Source of the DNA: Xenorhabdus szentirmaii DSM 16338
Lineage (GTDB): Bacteria; Pseudomonadota; Gammaproteobacteria; Enterobacterales; Enterobacteriaceae
DNA length: 64,000 nt
Reading direction: 5' to 3'
Assembly (NCBI RefSeq): GCF_002632585.1
Contig: NZ_NIBV01000001.1
Span: 610,094-674,093, forward strand
Shown here: positions 18,730-29,890 of the stretch, in pieces
Layout: the number at the start of each line of letters is the position of its first letter
Numbering within the stretch: position 1 is the first letter of the stretch
The notes under the pieces: generated by a model
What the model saw: only the letters and a program-made list of their open reading frames with translations
Told to the model about the DNA's origin: nothing
The model's database searches: none
Made by a program: the position numbers and the translations under genes

Positions 18730-20895
18730 TTATTGGCCTGTTTCGAGTCTGGCATAAGCGGCGACCAGCCACTTGATGCCTTCACCCTGAAACGCGATCT
18801 GCAAGCGGCAATGTTCCCCACTGCCTTCTATATTGATAATCGTCCCTTCACCAAACTTGGGATGGCGTACACGCTGCCCGAGCGCATAGCCGCTATCATT
18901 GGCACTGATGGGTGTGCCCAATCGTTTATGGTTTACCGGACGGGATACCGTGGCACGCAGACGAACTTCTGCCACACATTCTGTCGGTAGCTCTCCAATA
19001 AAACGAGATGGACGATGATACACTTCTTTGCCGTATAAGCGACGACTTTCCGCATAAGTCAGTGTCAGTTTTTCCATCGCCCTCGTTACACCCACATAAG
19101 CCAAACGACGCTCTTCTGCCAGCCTGCCACTTTCATCAAGGGACATCTGGCTCGGGAACATTCCCTCTTCCATTCCCACGATAAAAACCTGCGGAAATTC
19201 CAGCCCTTTTGCCGAGTGCAATGTCATCAATTGTACGGCATCCTGATAAGCATCTGCCTGACCTTCTCCTGATTCCAGCGCGGCATGAGAAAGAAAAGCC
19301 TGCAAAGGCAGCAGATTTTCATCTTCGTCCGTGTAGCTGAATTGACGTGTTGCCGTGACAAGTTCCTCAAGGTTTTCAATGCGCGCCTGCGCTTTTTCGC
19401 CTTTTTCCTGCTGATACATAGCCCATAAACCAGAATCGCGGATAATGCGATCTGTCTGTACATGCAAAGGCATTTCCTGCGTTTCTGTTTCCAGCGCCTC
19501 AATCAATTCAAGGAAACGCTGCAATGCCGATGCCGCCCGTCCCGCCAGCACTTTTTCCTGAATCAGCAACTGGCAGCTTTCCCATAGCGTTTTTTGCTGA
19601 TCACGCGCGACCTGACGCACAACATCAAGTGTCCTGTCGCCAATCCCGCGGGTCGGTGTATTGACCACACGCTCAAAAGCCGCATCATCATGACGGTTTG
19701 CCACCAATCGCAAGTAGGATAAAGCATCTTTGATTTCCTGACGCTCGAAGAAACGCTGGCCGCCATAAATGCGATAAGGCATGGAGGCCTGTAACAAGGC
19801 TTCTTCCAAAACACGGGACTGGGCATTGCTGCGATACAGAATAGCGCACTCTTTCAACGCGCCCCCATTATCCAGCCAGTGCTTGATGCGGCCAACAACA
19901 TAGCGGGATTCATCCAGTTCATTGAACGCGCAGTACAATGAAATGGGTTCACCTTCTCCCCCTTCAGTCCACAAGTTTTTGCCTAACCGGTCACTGTTAT
20001 GAGCGATGAGTGCATTGGCAGCCTTGAGGATATTGCTGGTAGAACGATAATTCTGTTCCAGGCGAATGGTTTCTGCGCCGGGAAAATCTTTGAGGAAACG
20101 CTGGATATTTTCCACCTGAGCGCCACGCCAGCCATAAATGGACTGATCATCATCCCCAACGATCATGACCTTGCCGGTTTCACCTGCCAGAAGACGTATC
20201 CAAGCATATTGAATGCTGTTGGTATCCTGAAATTCATCAACCAGAAGATTAGTAAAACGTTCACGGTAATGCTGCAGAATTTGAGGCTTGTTTAGCCAAA
20301 GTTCATGAGCACGCAACAGCAATTCGGCAAAGTCCACTAACCCCGCACGATCACATGCCTCTTGGTAGGTCTGGTAAATTTTCAGCCATGTGGCTTCCAC
20401 CGGATTGCCATAGCTTTCAATATGCTGCGGTCGTAGCCCTTCATCTTTTTTGCCGTTGATATACCACATGCCCTGACGGGCAGGCCACTGTTTATCATCC
20501 AAATTCATCGCCTTAATGATTCGCTTTATCAGGCGGTGTTGATCTTCGCTGTCAAGGATCTGGAAATCCTGTGGCAAACCTGCATCAAGATGATGGGCGC
20601 GCAATAAACGGTGTGCAAGGCTGTGAAAAGTACCAATCCACATGCCGCCCTGACTTGTTCCAATCAGGTTTTCAATGCGGTGGCGCATTTCTGCGGCGGC
20701 TTTATTCGTAAACGTTACTGCCATGATGGAAAATGGAGAGGCATTCTCAACTGACAATAACCAGGCAATACGATGAACCAATACACGCGTTTTACCACTA
20801 CCGGCACCCGCCAACACCAGCATATTTTTACGGGATGCCGCGACTGCTTCGCGTTGTTTATCATTCAGGCTTTCGATCAGATAAGAAACGTCCAT
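18730..20895 (-). CDS. uvrD: DNA helicase II (UvrD)
   Basis: 3'-5' superfamily 1 helicase that removes UvrC and incised oligonucleotides in excision repair, unwinds nicked DNA in mismatch repair and clears RecA and RNA polymerase. The 721 residues contain Walker [34 protein letters not shown] and VGVTRA motifs, plus the C-terminal Tudor-like segment that binds RNA polymerase (GQRVRHPKFGEGTIINIEG). I start it at ATG 20895 because MDVSYLIESLNDKQREAVAA aligns with E. coli; four codons upstream are also open. A LexA box lies 27 bp upstream. Confidence 0.98.
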   Translation of the reverse strand: MDVSYLIESLNDKQREAVAASRKNMLVLAGAGSGKTRVLVHRIAWLLSVENASPFSIMAVTFTNKAAAEMRHRIENLIGTSQGGMWIGTFHSLAHRLLRAHHLDAGLPQDFQILDSEDQHRLIKRIIKAMNLDDKQWPARQGMWYINGKKDEGLRPQHIESYGNPVEATWLKIYQTYQEACDRAGLVDFAELLLRAHELWLNKPQILQHYRERFTNLLVDEFQDTNSIQYAWIRLLAGETGKVMIVGDDDQSIYGWRGAQVENIQRFLKDFPGAETIRLEQNYRSTSNILKAANALIAHNSDRLGKNLWTEGGEGEPISLYCAFNELDESRYVVGRIKHWLDNGGALKECAILYRSNAQSRVLEEALLQASMPYRIYGGQRFFERQEIKDALSYLRLVANRHDDAAFERVVNTPTRGIGDRTLDVVRQVARDQQKTLWESCQLLIQEKVLAGRAASALQRFLELIEALETETQEMPLHVQTDRIIRDSGLWAMYQQEKGEKAQARIENLEELVTATRQFSYTDEDENLLPLQAFLSHAALESGEGQADAYQDAVQLMTLHSAKGLEFPQVFIVGMEEGMFPSQMSLDESGRLAEERRLAYVGVTRAMEKLTLTYAESRRLYGKEVYHRPSRFIGELPTECVAEVRLRATVSRPVNHKRLGTPISANDSGYALGQRVRHPKFGEGTIINIEGSGEHCRLQIAFQGEGIKWLVAAYARLETGQ

Positions 20896-20921
20896 AATTA
20901 CCATCAATTGAGTAAGTGATA

Positions 20922-20937
20922 CTGTTTTTTTATACAG
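20922..20937 (-). promoter_or_regulatory. LexA box upstream of uvrD
   Basis: On the minus strand the sequence is CTGTATAAAAAAACAG, which fits CTG-N10-CAG exactly with an AT-only centre. It is 27-42 bp before the uvrD start. E. coli uvrD is also LexA-controlled. Confidence 0.85.
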
Positions 20938-20951
20938 ATTACAGGGCGGAA

Positions 20952-21668
20952 TTATAACAGTGCTATCAAAGAAGCCAAATCAGAAATCTCAACATGGGGC
21001 AGCAAGCGCCCTTCTGGCTCCTGCATCAGATTCTTATTGTCGAGATTAATCCAACATGCCTGCATTCCGCTGCAAAGTGCACCTTCAACATCGGTTTTAA
21101 GATTATCCCCCACATGCAGGATCTGATTTACCGGTAAACTCAACCGTTCAGCCGCCGAATGATACATATCTGAATAGGGTTTGGCCCGTCCATCTGTACC
21201 TGCTTTCAATACAAATTCAAAATAAGGGTCCAACCCGAAAGCGGCAGGTTCTGCATTTCCATTAGTGATTGCCACCAGCGGTATTTTTTCCGCCAATATG
21301 GAGAGGGTGCTATGAGTTGCTTCCGGAACAGTGATTTGATTACGCCAATGTGTAAAGCAGGACATAATCTCATCAGTACCCCGCACTGCTTCTTCACGGC
21401 TGAAACCGTAATGGATGAACATCAGTTCCGACGATTGACGGCGCCATAATGTCATATCATGGTAAATGTCTGGTTCACGCTCAAGAACGGCCTGACGGTA
21501 TAAAGAGAGGTCTTCACGCTTGAATTGGCTGAATTTGGCGTCGTACTGCCTGATAAAACACAACACTTCTTTTTCGGTTTTATCGATAACAGGATGATTA
21601 TCGTAAAGCGTATCATCCAGATCGAATGTCATCGCAGCAAACGATGCGAGAGGCCGATAAAAACGCAT
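20952..21668 (-). CDS. yigB: HAD-family FMN phosphatase YigB
   Basis: A 238-residue HAD hydrolase whose E. coli counterpart dephosphorylates FMN in the riboflavin/flavin pathway and affects persister formation. Motif I is F-D-L-D-D-T (TFDLDDTLYDN), motif II is in AITNGN and motif IV in HVGDNLKTDVEGA. Its start codon overlaps the xerC stop as TAATG, so the two are translationally coupled. Confidence 0.96.
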   Translation of the reverse strand: MRFYRPLASFAAMTFDLDDTLYDNHPVIDKTEKEVLCFIRQYDAKFSQFKREDLSLYRQAVLEREPDIYHDMTLWRRQSSELMFIHYGFSREEAVRGTDEIMSCFTHWRNQITVPEATHSTLSILAEKIPLVAITNGNAEPAAFGLDPYFEFVLKAGTDGRAKPYSDMYHSAAERLSLPVNQILHVGDNLKTDVEGALCSGMQACWINLDNKNLMQEPEGRLLPHVEISDLASLIALL

Positions 21669-22582
21669 TATGATTTTCCTCGCTTGGCTCTGGGGTGGGC
21701 CACATCATAAACTTTGGCCAAATGCTGGAAATCCAAATGAGTATAGATTTGGGTCGTTGACAGGTTAGCATGACCAAGCAATTCCTGTACTGCGCGCAGA
21801 TCTCCACTGGATTCCAAAATATGCGTAGCAAAAGAGTGGCGCAATTTATGGGGGTTGATATGGCTGTTCACGCCTTGCTTAATCCCCCACTGTTCAAATC
21901 GTTTCTGTACATTGCGGGCCGAAATCCGTTTCCCGCTTCGGGTAGAGATAAAAATCGCATTATCATCCGGTTCAAATAACCCCCGCATTTCCAGCCAACG
22001 TTGAAGCCATTCCTGCGCCGTACGGCCAAAGGGGACTTTACGTTCTTTGCTGCCCTTGCCATGCACCCAAACTTCACCACTTTCCAGATCTAAGTGACGG
22101 CAGTCAAGGCCGACCAATTCAGACAACCGAAGCCCTGCACCATACATCACTTCCAGCATCGCCCTGTCGCGGATTGACAAGGGATCATCCATATTGATGT
22201 CAAGCAATTGGCTGACTTCATCTACATCCATGTTTTTAGGTAAATGGCGTTTTTTGCGAGGCGCACTGACGGATTTGGCCGGATTAACGCCAAGTGCCCC
22301 TTGTGTGACCATCCAGTCAAGAAAACTGCGCAAGGAAGAAAGCCGGAGGGCAAGGCTGGCAGACTGCAATCCTGCACGACGGCTACGGGAGGCAAACACT
22401 CTGACTTTCTCCGGCTCCAGCGCCTGCCATTCATGTATTCCCATTTCCACGGACATTCCGGCCAAAACGGTCAAATGACGCCGATAATTGAGAATTGTGA
22501 CAGGACTTAAACGCCGCTCAACCCGCAGGTAATGTAAAAAAGCCTCTACAGACTCCAGCAGTCGATCAATTGGCTGGCTCAT
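21668..22582 (-). CDS. xerC: Tyrosine recombinase XerC
   Basis: Site-specific recombinase that with XerD resolves chromosome dimers at dif under FtsK control. The 304 residues comprise an N-terminal SAM-like core-binding domain and a catalytic domain with the expected residues: Arg in [13 protein letters not shown], Lys in [21 protein letters not shown] with His and Arg, His in [10 protein letters not shown] and the nucleophilic Tyr in IYTHLDF. It overlaps yigA by 4 bp upstream and yigB by 1 bp downstream. Confidence 0.98.
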   Translation of the reverse strand: MSQPIDRLLESVEAFLHYLRVERRLSPVTILNYRRHLTVLAGMSVEMGIHEWQALEPEKVRVFASRSRRAGLQSASLALRLSSLRSFLDWMVTQGALGVNPAKSVSAPRKKRHLPKNMDVDEVSQLLDINMDDPLSIRDRAMLEVMYGAGLRLSELVGLDCRHLDLESGEVWVHGKGSKERKVPFGRTAQEWLQRWLEMRGLFEPDDNAIFISTRSGKRISARNVQKRFEQWGIKQGVNSHINPHKLRHSFATHILESSGDLRAVQELLGHANLSTTQIYTHLDFQHLAKVYDVAHPRAKRGKS

Positions 22583-23283
22583 GCTCGTTCAATCCAACGG
22601 GATAATAATCCCGGCAGCAATTTGGCTAAATGATCCAGCAGATCAGTCCCCATCCCTTCGTGATAATGATGTTTATCATGGCTATTGAAAATCACCATGC
22701 CCAAATCCCCTTGCATGCCCAAAAGAGAAATCGCCACCGAGCCGACATGGCGTGCCTGTGGCATCAACAGCAAAATTTCCGGGCCGTGCAATGTACCAAG
22801 GTAATGGTTGTTATCACCAAACCGCTGGATACGGATAGGTTCAAAAGCATAGCGGGAAAGGGACAGCTCCGGTGAATTCAGGGGAGCGCCAAGACGCCAT
22901 TTGTCATTGAATAACCGAATGTAGCTGTTGCTTAATCCCAGTGTTTTGGTCCATAAACTCAACCGGGCCAGAAAATCCTGCAAACTCTGGGCACTCGAAA
23001 GCTCAGAAACCAAAAGCAGGAGATGACAGAACAAGACTTCATTTTGCTTTGCATGCTCCACCAAATGGTTTAGCTCATTTTCCAGATAACGGATGTGGTT
23101 TCTTTGGCGATTCATGTGCCATTCCATCAAAGAGACACTTTCCCTGACCGGATGGGGTACTCTTATTTTATCGACCATATTGGCATTGCGAATAAAAAAA
23201 TCAGGATTACTCAATAGGTAATCCACAACCACTTGATCATCCAACCCATTTTCGATGTGCAATGGCTCGTTCTTTTTACGCAT
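22579..23283 (-). CDS. yigA: DUF484 (GAF-like) protein YigA
   Basis: A 234-residue protein matching E. coli YigA (235). It has the DUF484 opening [15 protein letters not shown] and a predicted GAF-like alpha/beta fold. Molecular function is not known. It overlaps xerC by 4 bp (ATGA) and follows dapF, the conserved dapF-yigA-xerC-yigB arrangement, so co-expression with cell-wall and chromosome-segregation genes is old. Confidence 0.95.
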   Translation of the reverse strand: MRKKNEPLHIENGLDDQVVVDYLLSNPDFFIRNANMVDKIRVPHPVRESVSLMEWHMNRQRNHIRYLENELNHLVEHAKQNEVLFCHLLLLVSELSSAQSLQDFLARLSLWTKTLGLSNSYIRLFNDKWRLGAPLNSPELSLSRYAFEPIRIQRFGDNNHYLGTLHGPEILLLMPQARHVGSVAISLLGMQGDLGMVIFNSHDKHHYHEGMGTDLLDHLAKLLPGLLSRWIERA

Positions 23284-23344
23284 CTTTCAATGCCTCATAT
23301 ATCCAGCATGATTCAATCAACATCAAACCAATCACGAATGAGAA

Positions 23345-24169
23345 TCACAAATGAATTGTACCATCATAGACATGGGTTGCCGCTCCTGTCATATAAAGTG
23401 GGGTTCCCGGTCCATTCCAGCTAATTTGCAAAATACCGCCGGGAAGATCAACTCTCACTTGGTTATCCAACAGATTTTGTTGTATCCCCACAGCAACCGC
23501 TGCACATGCACCGCTACCACATGCCTGAGTTTCTCCGGCACCACGTTCAAAAACCCGCAACCGAATGTGATTTCTGTTCATTACCTGCATAAACCCGATG
23601 TTTGCCCGTTCAGGAAACCGTTCGTGACTTTCTAATATCGGCCCCAATATTTCTACCTCAGCGGTATTGATATCTTCAACCTGTATAACACAGTGAGGAT
23701 TTCCCATTGATACCACACCACAAAGCACTGTGCGTTCCATTGCGCGGATAATATACGTTTTTTCAGCCTTGTTAGCTCGAAAAGGAATACGCTGCGGTTC
23801 AAAGTTGGGTTCACCCATATTGACACAAACTTGATCATCATTTGTAACGCTCAACACCATCCGGCCCGCTTGTGTACTGACTTTGATATCACGCTTGTTA
23901 GTCAGCCCCTTAAGGCGGACAAACCGGGCAAAACAGCGGGCCCCATTACCGCACTGGGAAACTTCACTGCCATCTGAATTAAAAATACGATAGTGGAAGT
24001 CTAGGTCAGGATCATAGGGGGCTTCAACAAGCAGGAGTTGATCAAAACCAACTCCGGTATTCCGGTTAGCCAAACGGCAAATTAGCTCCGGAGAAAAGTA
24101 AACATTCTGGGTCACTGCATCAACGACCATAAAGTCATTGCCAAGACCGTGCATTTTGGAGAACTGCAT
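23345..24169 (-). CDS. dapF: Diaminopimelate epimerase
   Basis: Cofactor-free enzyme interconverting LL- and meso-diaminopimelate for lysine and peptidoglycan synthesis. The 274-residue protein carries the two catalytic cysteines: C73 in [10 protein letters not shown] and the second in [12 protein letters not shown] near residue 217. The start [17 protein letters not shown] is canonical and length equals that of the E. coli enzyme. It follows lptM. Confidence 0.98.
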   Translation of the reverse strand: MQFSKMHGLGNDFMVVDAVTQNVYFSPELICRLANRNTGVGFDQLLLVEAPYDPDLDFHYRIFNSDGSEVSQCGNGARCFARFVRLKGLTNKRDIKVSTQAGRMVLSVTNDDQVCVNMGEPNFEPQRIPFRANKAEKTYIIRAMERTVLCGVVSMGNPHCVIQVEDINTAEVEILGPILESHERFPERANIGFMQVMNRNHIRLRVFERGAGETQACGSGACAAVAVGIQQNLLDNQVRVDLPGGILQISWNGPGTPLYMTGAATHVYDGTIHL

Positions 24170-24235
24170 ATACGACCCCCAAGAAAAATCCCATGACCAA
24201 CGGGCTATTATTAAGCGTTCACTGATATTTTATTT

Positions 24236-24409
24236 TTAAAAACCGCTTCCTGACATATCCTTTGTCTGCGCTTTATTCATGTTGCTCACAGTATCTTGTG
24301 CCGCAAATGCTTTGGCGGGGGGAAAATAAAGGGGGCCTTTTAAGCCACAGCCAGCCAGAGAAAGTAATGTTATGATAGCCAGCGACCAACGGAATTGTTT
24401 TTTCATCAT
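24236..24409 (-). CDS. lptM: LPS-assembly lipoprotein LptM (YifL)
   Basis: A 57-codon gene. The product begins MMKKQFRWSLAIITLLS and has the lipobox L-A-G-C (Cys 21), followed directly by GLKGPLYFPP, the LptM signature. The mature lipoprotein of about 37 residues is anchored in the outer membrane, where the E. coli protein binds the LptDE translocon and promotes its disulfide maturation. Start could be the second of two adjacent ATGs (24406). It lies just upstream of dapF and divergent from cyaY, as in E. coli. Confidence 0.93.
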   Translation of the reverse strand: MMKKQFRWSLAIITLLSLAGCGLKGPLYFPPAKAFAAQDTVSNMNKAQTKDMSGSGF

Positions 24410-24484
24410 ATTAATGCCTGTGATTCATGCGCCAATACTCTCTATAATCGCAGCTAGGCCCTGAAAAGCAAATAGGAAATAAAC

Positions 24485-24805
24485 ATGAACGACAGCGAAT
24501 TTCATCAATTAGCCGATAAATTGATGCTTCATCTCGAAGAACAATTAGATAATTATGATGGTGACGCGGATATAGACTGTGAAACAAACGGCGGTGTGAT
24601 GACATTAAGTTTTGAAAACGGCAGCAAGATCATTATTAACCGCCAAGAACCCTTCCACCAAATCTGGCTGGCAACCAAAAATGGGGGATACCATTTTAAC
24701 TATCAGGATAGCCAGTGGGTTTGCGATCGCAACGGGGATAATTTTATTGCTGTATTGGCACAAGCCATCACAGAACAGAGCGGTGAGCCGTTCCAACTTC
24801 TGTAA
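24485..24805 (+). CDS. cyaY: Frataxin homologue CyaY
   Basis: A 106-residue iron-binding protein that tunes IscS-dependent Fe-S cluster assembly. The N-terminal helix is rich in Asp/Glu ([18 protein letters not shown]), the iron-binding ridge, and the sheet holds the frataxin signature [13 protein letters not shown] with the conserved Trp. It is divergent from lptM and convergent with cyaA, the usual position that gave the gene its name. Confidence 0.97.
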   Translation: MNDSEFHQLADKLMLHLEEQLDNYDGDADIDCETNGGVMTLSFENGSKIIINRQEPFHQIWLATKNGGYHFNYQDSQWVCDRNGDNFIAVLAQAITEQSGEPFQLL

Positions 24806-24869
24806 TTTCCCTTTAAAAGGACTTGATGGATTTCAACCTTAGCCGCACAAAGGCTAAAATCAATCCTCA

Positions 24870-24907
24870 ATCCGCCGGTCGCATAGCCATCTATGCGACC
24901 GGCGGAT
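24870..24907. terminator. Perfect 17-bp hairpin between cyaY and cyaA
   Basis: Positions 24870-24886 pair without mismatch with 24891-24907 around the loop CCAT; the stem is GC-rich (CCGCCGGTCGC core). It lies between convergent genes and should stop transcription from both sides, although neither strand has a clear U tract. Confidence 0.7.
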
Positions 24908-24947
24908 CAATCAAACATGATCCATAAGCATGATCAATACGGCATGA

Positions 24948-27548
24948 TCAATAGTGGTAAAGTGAACGGTAAGACTCGCCTGCCCCACATGCCTCTTCAA
25001 GACATTCATCGGCGGAGCGCCTGATATCGTTGGCTTCCATATCTCCCATCGGGAATGCACCTTCCACAAACGGAGCGACGTGCGTTCGTTCGCTTTTCTT
25101 AACGATTTGATAAAACTGCGGCAAATTGAAATTGATAAAACTAGAGCCATAAGTAAAGCGGTCATGTGATGACGAATAAAAGCGGCTAACATCCCGGACC
25201 AATTCTTCTTTACTTCCTTCGCAGTGTGAATAAATTTCAACCCGATTGGATTCATCAAGAATATAAATATTAAAACCTTGCTCGTTTTCAATGTTTTCGA
25301 AAAAAAACTGAATAATGCCCTCACAGGCAAATCCATCTATCACTGGCGGCAAATGCTTCTCTTTGGTATCAATCTTGACCGGTAAGCCATGTAATTTGGT
25401 ATTGGATATCGCGCCATAAAATTCCACTGCATTTTCCAGTTTTTGCACTGACACGTTTAATCGTTCAAAGAATAACCCCCAGGTTTGACCCGAGATACGC
25501 ACTGCTTTAAAACGATTGAGATCTTGGCGATTGCTGGAGAGACGTAATTCTATGCATTCTGAAACTAACTGCCGGATACGAGTACAAATAAGCCCGCTCA
25601 AATGCTCGCTGTAACAGAAGACTTCAACACCGGACGGTGGGGCGGCATCCCTGTGCATTTTACCCAATATAGTCTTCAACGCTTCCAGTACGGATTGCTC
25701 ACCACTGAAATGCAGCGTTCTCACTTCATTCCATGAATTGCGGTAAAGCAAATCAATGCTTCCCACCAAACATTGTTGCGACTCGCCAAAACTGAATACA
25801 TTCAAATTCCTAAAATCAAAATGTACAACTTTCTCGCAGAGTTCAGCGGTTGGATCTTTTTCCAGATTAACGATGATGGCTAAATGACGTATTTCACAAG
25901 GACTGTACAGTGCTTTTGGTGTTGGTGCCGGTAAACGGATCGGAAAATGTGTTGCGATATCATCGACCAAATGGCAAAGCTTGCGTCTGTCACACAGTGA
26001 GTCCCCGGAACGAATGTGAATCCGGGTTTCTTTGGTCAACAGGCCATTGAAGTAAGTCCAGGAAACTAATTTATTGAGGTAACGGTTATATTCCAACGGC
26101 TGGTGCCCGATAATCGACTCTATCGTTGGAGCACGATTATACAGATACCACCCGCTGCGGTTCACTCGCCCGGCAGGCACATAAATGAACGTCAGATCCT
26201 GCTCTGACAGATCCGGTGATATTTGGGGATTCACCAAGGTGACTTTACCGGGCAATGCTTCAAAAGCCGCATACAATTTACGGGTCAATACACCGATATC
26301 CTGCGGGCTTGCGCTCACACTTAAATTGTTGCGGCGGGCAAAACGGATAAGATTGCGATAGCTTTGCATCATGGTATCGAGTAGTTCATTGTGGGCATCA
26401 CGTACCTGCTCAATTTTCCATGAACTGCGATTATCCAACATGGCCAATTTCTCATCGTCCCAGTCCCATTCATGCACCAGCTGGGAAATAACCTGACGAC
26501 GCCATCCTGTACAACCTTTGTCATGCCGGCTTTCCTGCACTTTTTCGCAGACCTTCAGGTAAAAGCAACGGCGGGCTAAATCAAGGCGGGTAAGGTCGTT
26601 CGTGGCAATCAGATAACGGGTCACACGCTCCAGCATCATGCTATAGGCATCAAGACCAAAAGAAACAATCTCACCGTCATGGAAATGTTGTTTCATCTCC
26701 AGTGACAGCAGTTTTCCGTTCGGGTATTCCCATGAATAAGCTTCCAACAACAAGCTTTTCAAAACCGCTTTATAAGGGGAGTCCACGCTCTTGTATAATT
26801 GCCAGAGGCTGGCGCCAAAATATTCTTCTGCGGACAGTTCCCCCAACCCCCCGAGATCCAACCATTCATTTGGCGTCAGGACCCCTTGGGCATAAAGGGA
26901 GAGAACATATTCATCATAATGGGCTTCTTCTTCTACAGGCACCGTCGTCCACAGCAGACGTTTACCGGCCATACAGACCGCCGTGCGGTAAAATTCATCC
27001 AGCAAAAGGATATGCTGGGTTGAGCCGCAGTCTTCACCGTTCAGGCGCCCGCACGCATTGTGACGAAAACGATTTTCATCAATCAGAAAAAAAGTGGCTT
27101 CAATGCCCAGCGAGGCAGCCCACTGTTCTATCAACGCACATTTTTGCTCTAATAACGCTTTTTCACCGTTATCCAGCCAGGATTGATGGCAAACCCAAAT
27201 ATCAATGTCAGAGGAACAACTTTGTCCTATGGAGGAAGTGCTGCCCATTGAATAAATTCCCGTGATCGGCAATTCACCATTGGACATATGTGGTAAAACA
27301 TCAGACAGTTGGTTTTCCGGATCATCAATCCAAACTCGCTGAGTTTCATCCGGCGTAAAAAAACAGACGCCATGAGGAACATCGCCGTCGAGATAACCTG
27401 GCATCATTGTATGATGATAATGTAATAATACTGGGATTAAACTATAAACTTGTTTAAACGCGGCACTCATTGAGTCAGTGGCACGTTCTAGCCTAAGTTG
27501 ATTAATTGCATCCAGTCGCTGTTTCAGCGTTTCAATATAAAGATACAA
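24948..27548 (-). CDS. cyaA: Class I adenylate cyclase
   Basis: Makes cAMP from ATP; the cAMP-CRP complex then controls carbon-source genes. The 866-residue protein has the N-terminal catalytic domain, with [19 protein letters not shown] as the nucleotidyltransferase core, and the C-terminal glucose-sensing region regulated by EIIA-Glc. It starts at TTG 27548 ([19 protein letters not shown]), the same inefficient start codon that limits cyclase level in E. coli. The last 30 residues diverge from E. coli. A conserved CRP site lies upstream and indicates feedback repression. Confidence 0.98.
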   Translation of the reverse strand: MYLYIETLKQRLDAINQLRLERATDSMSAAFKQVYSLIPVLLHYHHTMMPGYLDGDVPHGVCFFTPDETQRVWIDDPENQLSDVLPHMSNGELPITGIYSMGSTSSIGQSCSSDIDIWVCHQSWLDNGEKALLEQKCALIEQWAASLGIEATFFLIDENRFRHNACGRLNGEDCGSTQHILLLDEFYRTAVCMAGKRLLWTTVPVEEEAHYDEYVLSLYAQGVLTPNEWLDLGGLGELSAEEYFGASLWQLYKSVDSPYKAVLKSLLLEAYSWEYPNGKLLSLEMKQHFHDGEIVSFGLDAYSMMLERVTRYLIATNDLTRLDLARRCFYLKVCEKVQESRHDKGCTGWRRQVISQLVHEWDWDDEKLAMLDNRSSWKIEQVRDAHNELLDTMMQSYRNLIRFARRNNLSVSASPQDIGVLTRKLYAAFEALPGKVTLVNPQISPDLSEQDLTFIYVPAGRVNRSGWYLYNRAPTIESIIGHQPLEYNRYLNKLVSWTYFNGLLTKETRIHIRSGDSLCDRRKLCHLVDDIATHFPIRLPAPTPKALYSPCEIRHLAIIVNLEKDPTAELCEKVVHFDFRNLNVFSFGESQQCLVGSIDLLYRNSWNEVRTLHFSGEQSVLEALKTILGKMHRDAAPPSGVEVFCYSEHLSGLICTRIRQLVSECIELRLSSNRQDLNRFKAVRISGQTWGLFFERLNVSVQKLENAVEFYGAISNTKLHGLPVKIDTKEKHLPPVIDGFACEGIIQFFFENIENEQGFNIYILDESNRVEIYSHCEGSKEELVRDVSRFYSSSHDRFTYGSSFINFNLPQFYQIVKKSERTHVAPFVEGAFPMGDMEANDIRRSADECLEEACGAGESYRSLYHY

Positions 27549-28190
27549 AGGTTTCGCCTGATATCAGTCCAGTGCCCACAGTAGCCCCTGTTTCCGATAA
27601 CAATGGGTATTACAGAATGTTTTTGAATTATTTTTACAAGTTTATTGTCGGAAACGTGATCAATTTAACACCTTGCAGTCGAAGCGTAAAGTACGCATTA
27701 TCATCTTTTCATTTCTTCTGCAATAGTCAAAGTACAATTAACTTGTTGTAAAATATTAAGTTAATCACGAAATCAACACAAAATAGACATGTTTAAATAG
27801 ATATTATAGTCAATTATTCTTCATATTAGTCTGTAAGATATTTAAGACTCTAAAAGATATTCAATCACTAGCCTGCTATAAATTTTCAGCTAATAATATT
27901 TTTAAATTGTTAAATATAGTCCCTGCTTTTTCTTTCGAACTAAATTCAAATTATTATTTTTCTTTTAAATCAAACTGTTTGTTTATTTCATTTATTTTAA
28001 TAAAATATTATTTTAATTTTTAAAATTATTTTTGCATTAGTATCTACGTACAAAATTACAGACTATCCATGCCTGACCAACGCCTGAGCAACTGGAAAAA
28101 ACATCATTGAAATGTTAAAACTGGCACTATTTTCTCACTATTTGGTAGCTAACTGGTGGCGAAAAGCCGCTATGTTCAATCGAATCATCC
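27549..28190. other. Divergent cyaA-hemC spacer
   Basis: About 640 bp, very AT-rich from 27690 to 28060, holding the promoters of cyaA and hemCDXY. The only site I can place firmly is the CRP box at 27652-27673. No reading frame or RNA was recognised. Confidence 0.7.
27652..27673 (-). promoter_or_regulatory. CRP-cAMP binding site of cyaA
   Basis: The minus strand reads AGGTGTTAAATT followed by GATCACGTTT, matching TGTGA-N6-TCACA at 8 of 10 positions. As far as I recall it is identical to the CRP site of the E. coli cyaA P2 promoter. It is 104-125 bp before the TTG start and would let cAMP-CRP repress cyaA. Confidence 0.8.
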
Positions 28191-29132
28191 ATGACAATGA
28201 AAAACATTCACATCGCAACCCGCCAAAGCCCGCTGGCTATGTGGCAAGCGCACTACGTTAAAAAGCAATTGGAGAGCTTCCACCCGGGACTTAGCGTAGA
28301 ACTCGTCCCAATGGTCACCCGTGGGGATATTATCCTTGATACACCGTTGGCAAAGGTGGGCGGCAAGGGGCTGTTTGTGAAAGAGCTGGAATTGGCACTG
28401 CTTGAGAAACGAGCTGATATTGCTGTCCATTCCATGAAAGATGTTCCCGTCGCATTTCCCGATGGTTTGGGTTTAGTCACAATCTGTGAACGGGATGATC
28501 CACGCGATGCCTTTGTTTCAGTAAAATACGCCTCGCTCGATGAGCTGCCCGCCGGCGCGATTGTAGGAACATCCAGTTTACGCCGTCAGTGCCAGCTCCG
28601 CCAGTTACGCCCTGATCTTGTCATTAATGACTTGCGCGGTAATGTCGGTACCCGCCTGAGCAAGCTTGATAATGGCAATTATGATGCCATTATTCTGGCA
28701 ACGGCAGGGCTGAAAAGATTGGGGCTGGAAGAACGGATTCGTATGCCTTTGGCACCTGAACTGCTGTTGCCAGCTGTTGGGCAAGGCGCTGTGGGCATTG
28801 AATGCCGGCTTGATGACCTGCAGACGCGTGAACTATTGGCGCCATTAAACCATGCAAGAACAGAGATCTGCGTTCTTGCTGAACGAGCGATGAATACGCG
28901 TCTGGAAGGGGGCTGTCAGGTTCCGATTGGCAGTTATGCCATCTGGCAGGGTGATAGTATCTGGCTACGGGCATTGGTTGGCGCCCCTGATGGCAAAGTC
29001 ATTGTACGTGGTGAAAGAGTGGTAGCACCGGAAGAAGCCAGTCAGGCAGGCGTGGCATTAGCTGAAGAATTGCTGGAAAAAGGCGCACACCAAATTCTGG
29101 CCAGTGTTTACCAGAGGAATCTACCCGAATGA
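28191..29132 (+). CDS. hemC: Hydroxymethylbilane synthase (porphobilinogen deaminase)
   Basis: Condenses four porphobilinogen molecules into hydroxymethylbilane for haem, sirohaem and cobalamin. Of 313 residues, the dipyrromethane cofactor attaches to the Cys in EGGCQVPIG near residue 243; the active-site Asp is in HSMKDVP, and the substrate-binding arginines are in [11 protein letters not shown] and LRGNVGTRL. Start ATG 28191 has no strong Shine-Dalgarno; an ATG two codons later is equally possible. It opens the hemCDXY operon and overlaps hemD by 4 bp. Confidence 0.98.
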   Translation: MTMKNIHIATRQSPLAMWQAHYVKKQLESFHPGLSVELVPMVTRGDIILDTPLAKVGGKGLFVKELELALLEKRADIAVHSMKDVPVAFPDGLGLVTICERDDPRDAFVSVKYASLDELPAGAIVGTSSLRRQCQLRQLRPDLVINDLRGNVGTRLSKLDNGNYDAIILATAGLKRLGLEERIRMPLAPELLLPAVGQGAVGIECRLDDLQTRELLAPLNHARTEICVLAERAMNTRLEGGCQVPIGSYAIWQGDSIWLRALVGAPDGKVIVRGERVVAPEEASQAGVALAEELLEKGAHQILASVYQRNLPE

Positions 29133-29869
29133 GCATTCTGATCACCCGCCCCTCCCCTGCCGGAGACGAATTGGTCAAGCAATTGCAGGCTGTGGGAAAA
29201 ACAGCTTTCAGCTCGCCACTCATCGAAATATTCCCAGGGGCTGATTTGCCATTGCTGTCAAAAAAGCTGCAATGGCTGTCTGCGGGTGATCTGGTTTTTC
29301 TGTTGTCAAAGAATGCCGTTGACTATGCCAATGAACAACTTATCCGGGAAGGCCGATCATGGCCTGATAATTTGTCTTATTATGGTATAGGCAAATCGAC
29401 TTCCCTGAGGTTTTACCACCAGACTGGCCGGAACATCCTTTGGTCAGAAAAAGGTGAAACCAGTGAAGCGTTATTGCAACTTCCCACCCTGATGCATATG
29501 GACAATAAAAATATCCTGCTGCTTCGGGGAAATGGCGGACGTGAAGTGATAGCCTCTACACTGAGAAATCGGGGAGGAAAAGTTGATTACTGTGAATGTT
29601 ACTCACGACAACCCGTTAAATATCTTGCAGCAGATTTCAGCCGCCACTGGCAGCAATGTGGTATAAAAACCCTCGTGGTAACAAGTGGCGAAATGCTGCA
29701 ACTGTTATATAACTTAGTAACTGACAGTGATGGAAAAGCATGGCTACTGGGCTGCCGCCTGATTGTCGTTAGCGGGCGCCTTGCCGATATTGCTCGATCT
29801 CTAGGCTGGCTGGCAATAAAAATAGCCAAGAGTGCAGATAATGACGCCTTAATGCAGGCGCTGGAATAA
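29129..29869 (+). CDS. hemD: Uroporphyrinogen-III synthase
   Basis: Cyclises hydroxymethylbilane with inversion of ring D to give uroporphyrinogen III. The 246-residue protein has the two-domain HemD fold with [18 protein letters not shown] at the N-terminus and [13 protein letters not shown] in the second domain. Sequence is poorly conserved in this family, so position after hemC (ATGA overlap) is part of the evidence. Confidence 0.96.
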   Translation: MSILITRPSPAGDELVKQLQAVGKTAFSSPLIEIFPGADLPLLSKKLQWLSAGDLVFLLSKNAVDYANEQLIREGRSWPDNLSYYGIGKSTSLRFYHQTGRNILWSEKGETSEALLQLPTLMHMDNKNILLLRGNGGREVIASTLRNRGGKVDYCECYSRQPVKYLAADFSRHWQQCGIKTLVVTSGEMLQLLYNLVTDSDGKAWLLGCRLIVVSGRLADIARSLGWLAIKIAKSADNDALMQALE

Positions 29870-29890
29870 ACCAATTATGGGATGTTCATT

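Noticed and set aside
26702..27265. 187-residue frame opposite cyaA
   Set aside because: Antisense to the conserved catalytic domain of cyaA; no start signal and Pro/Arg-rich composition typical of a shadow frame.
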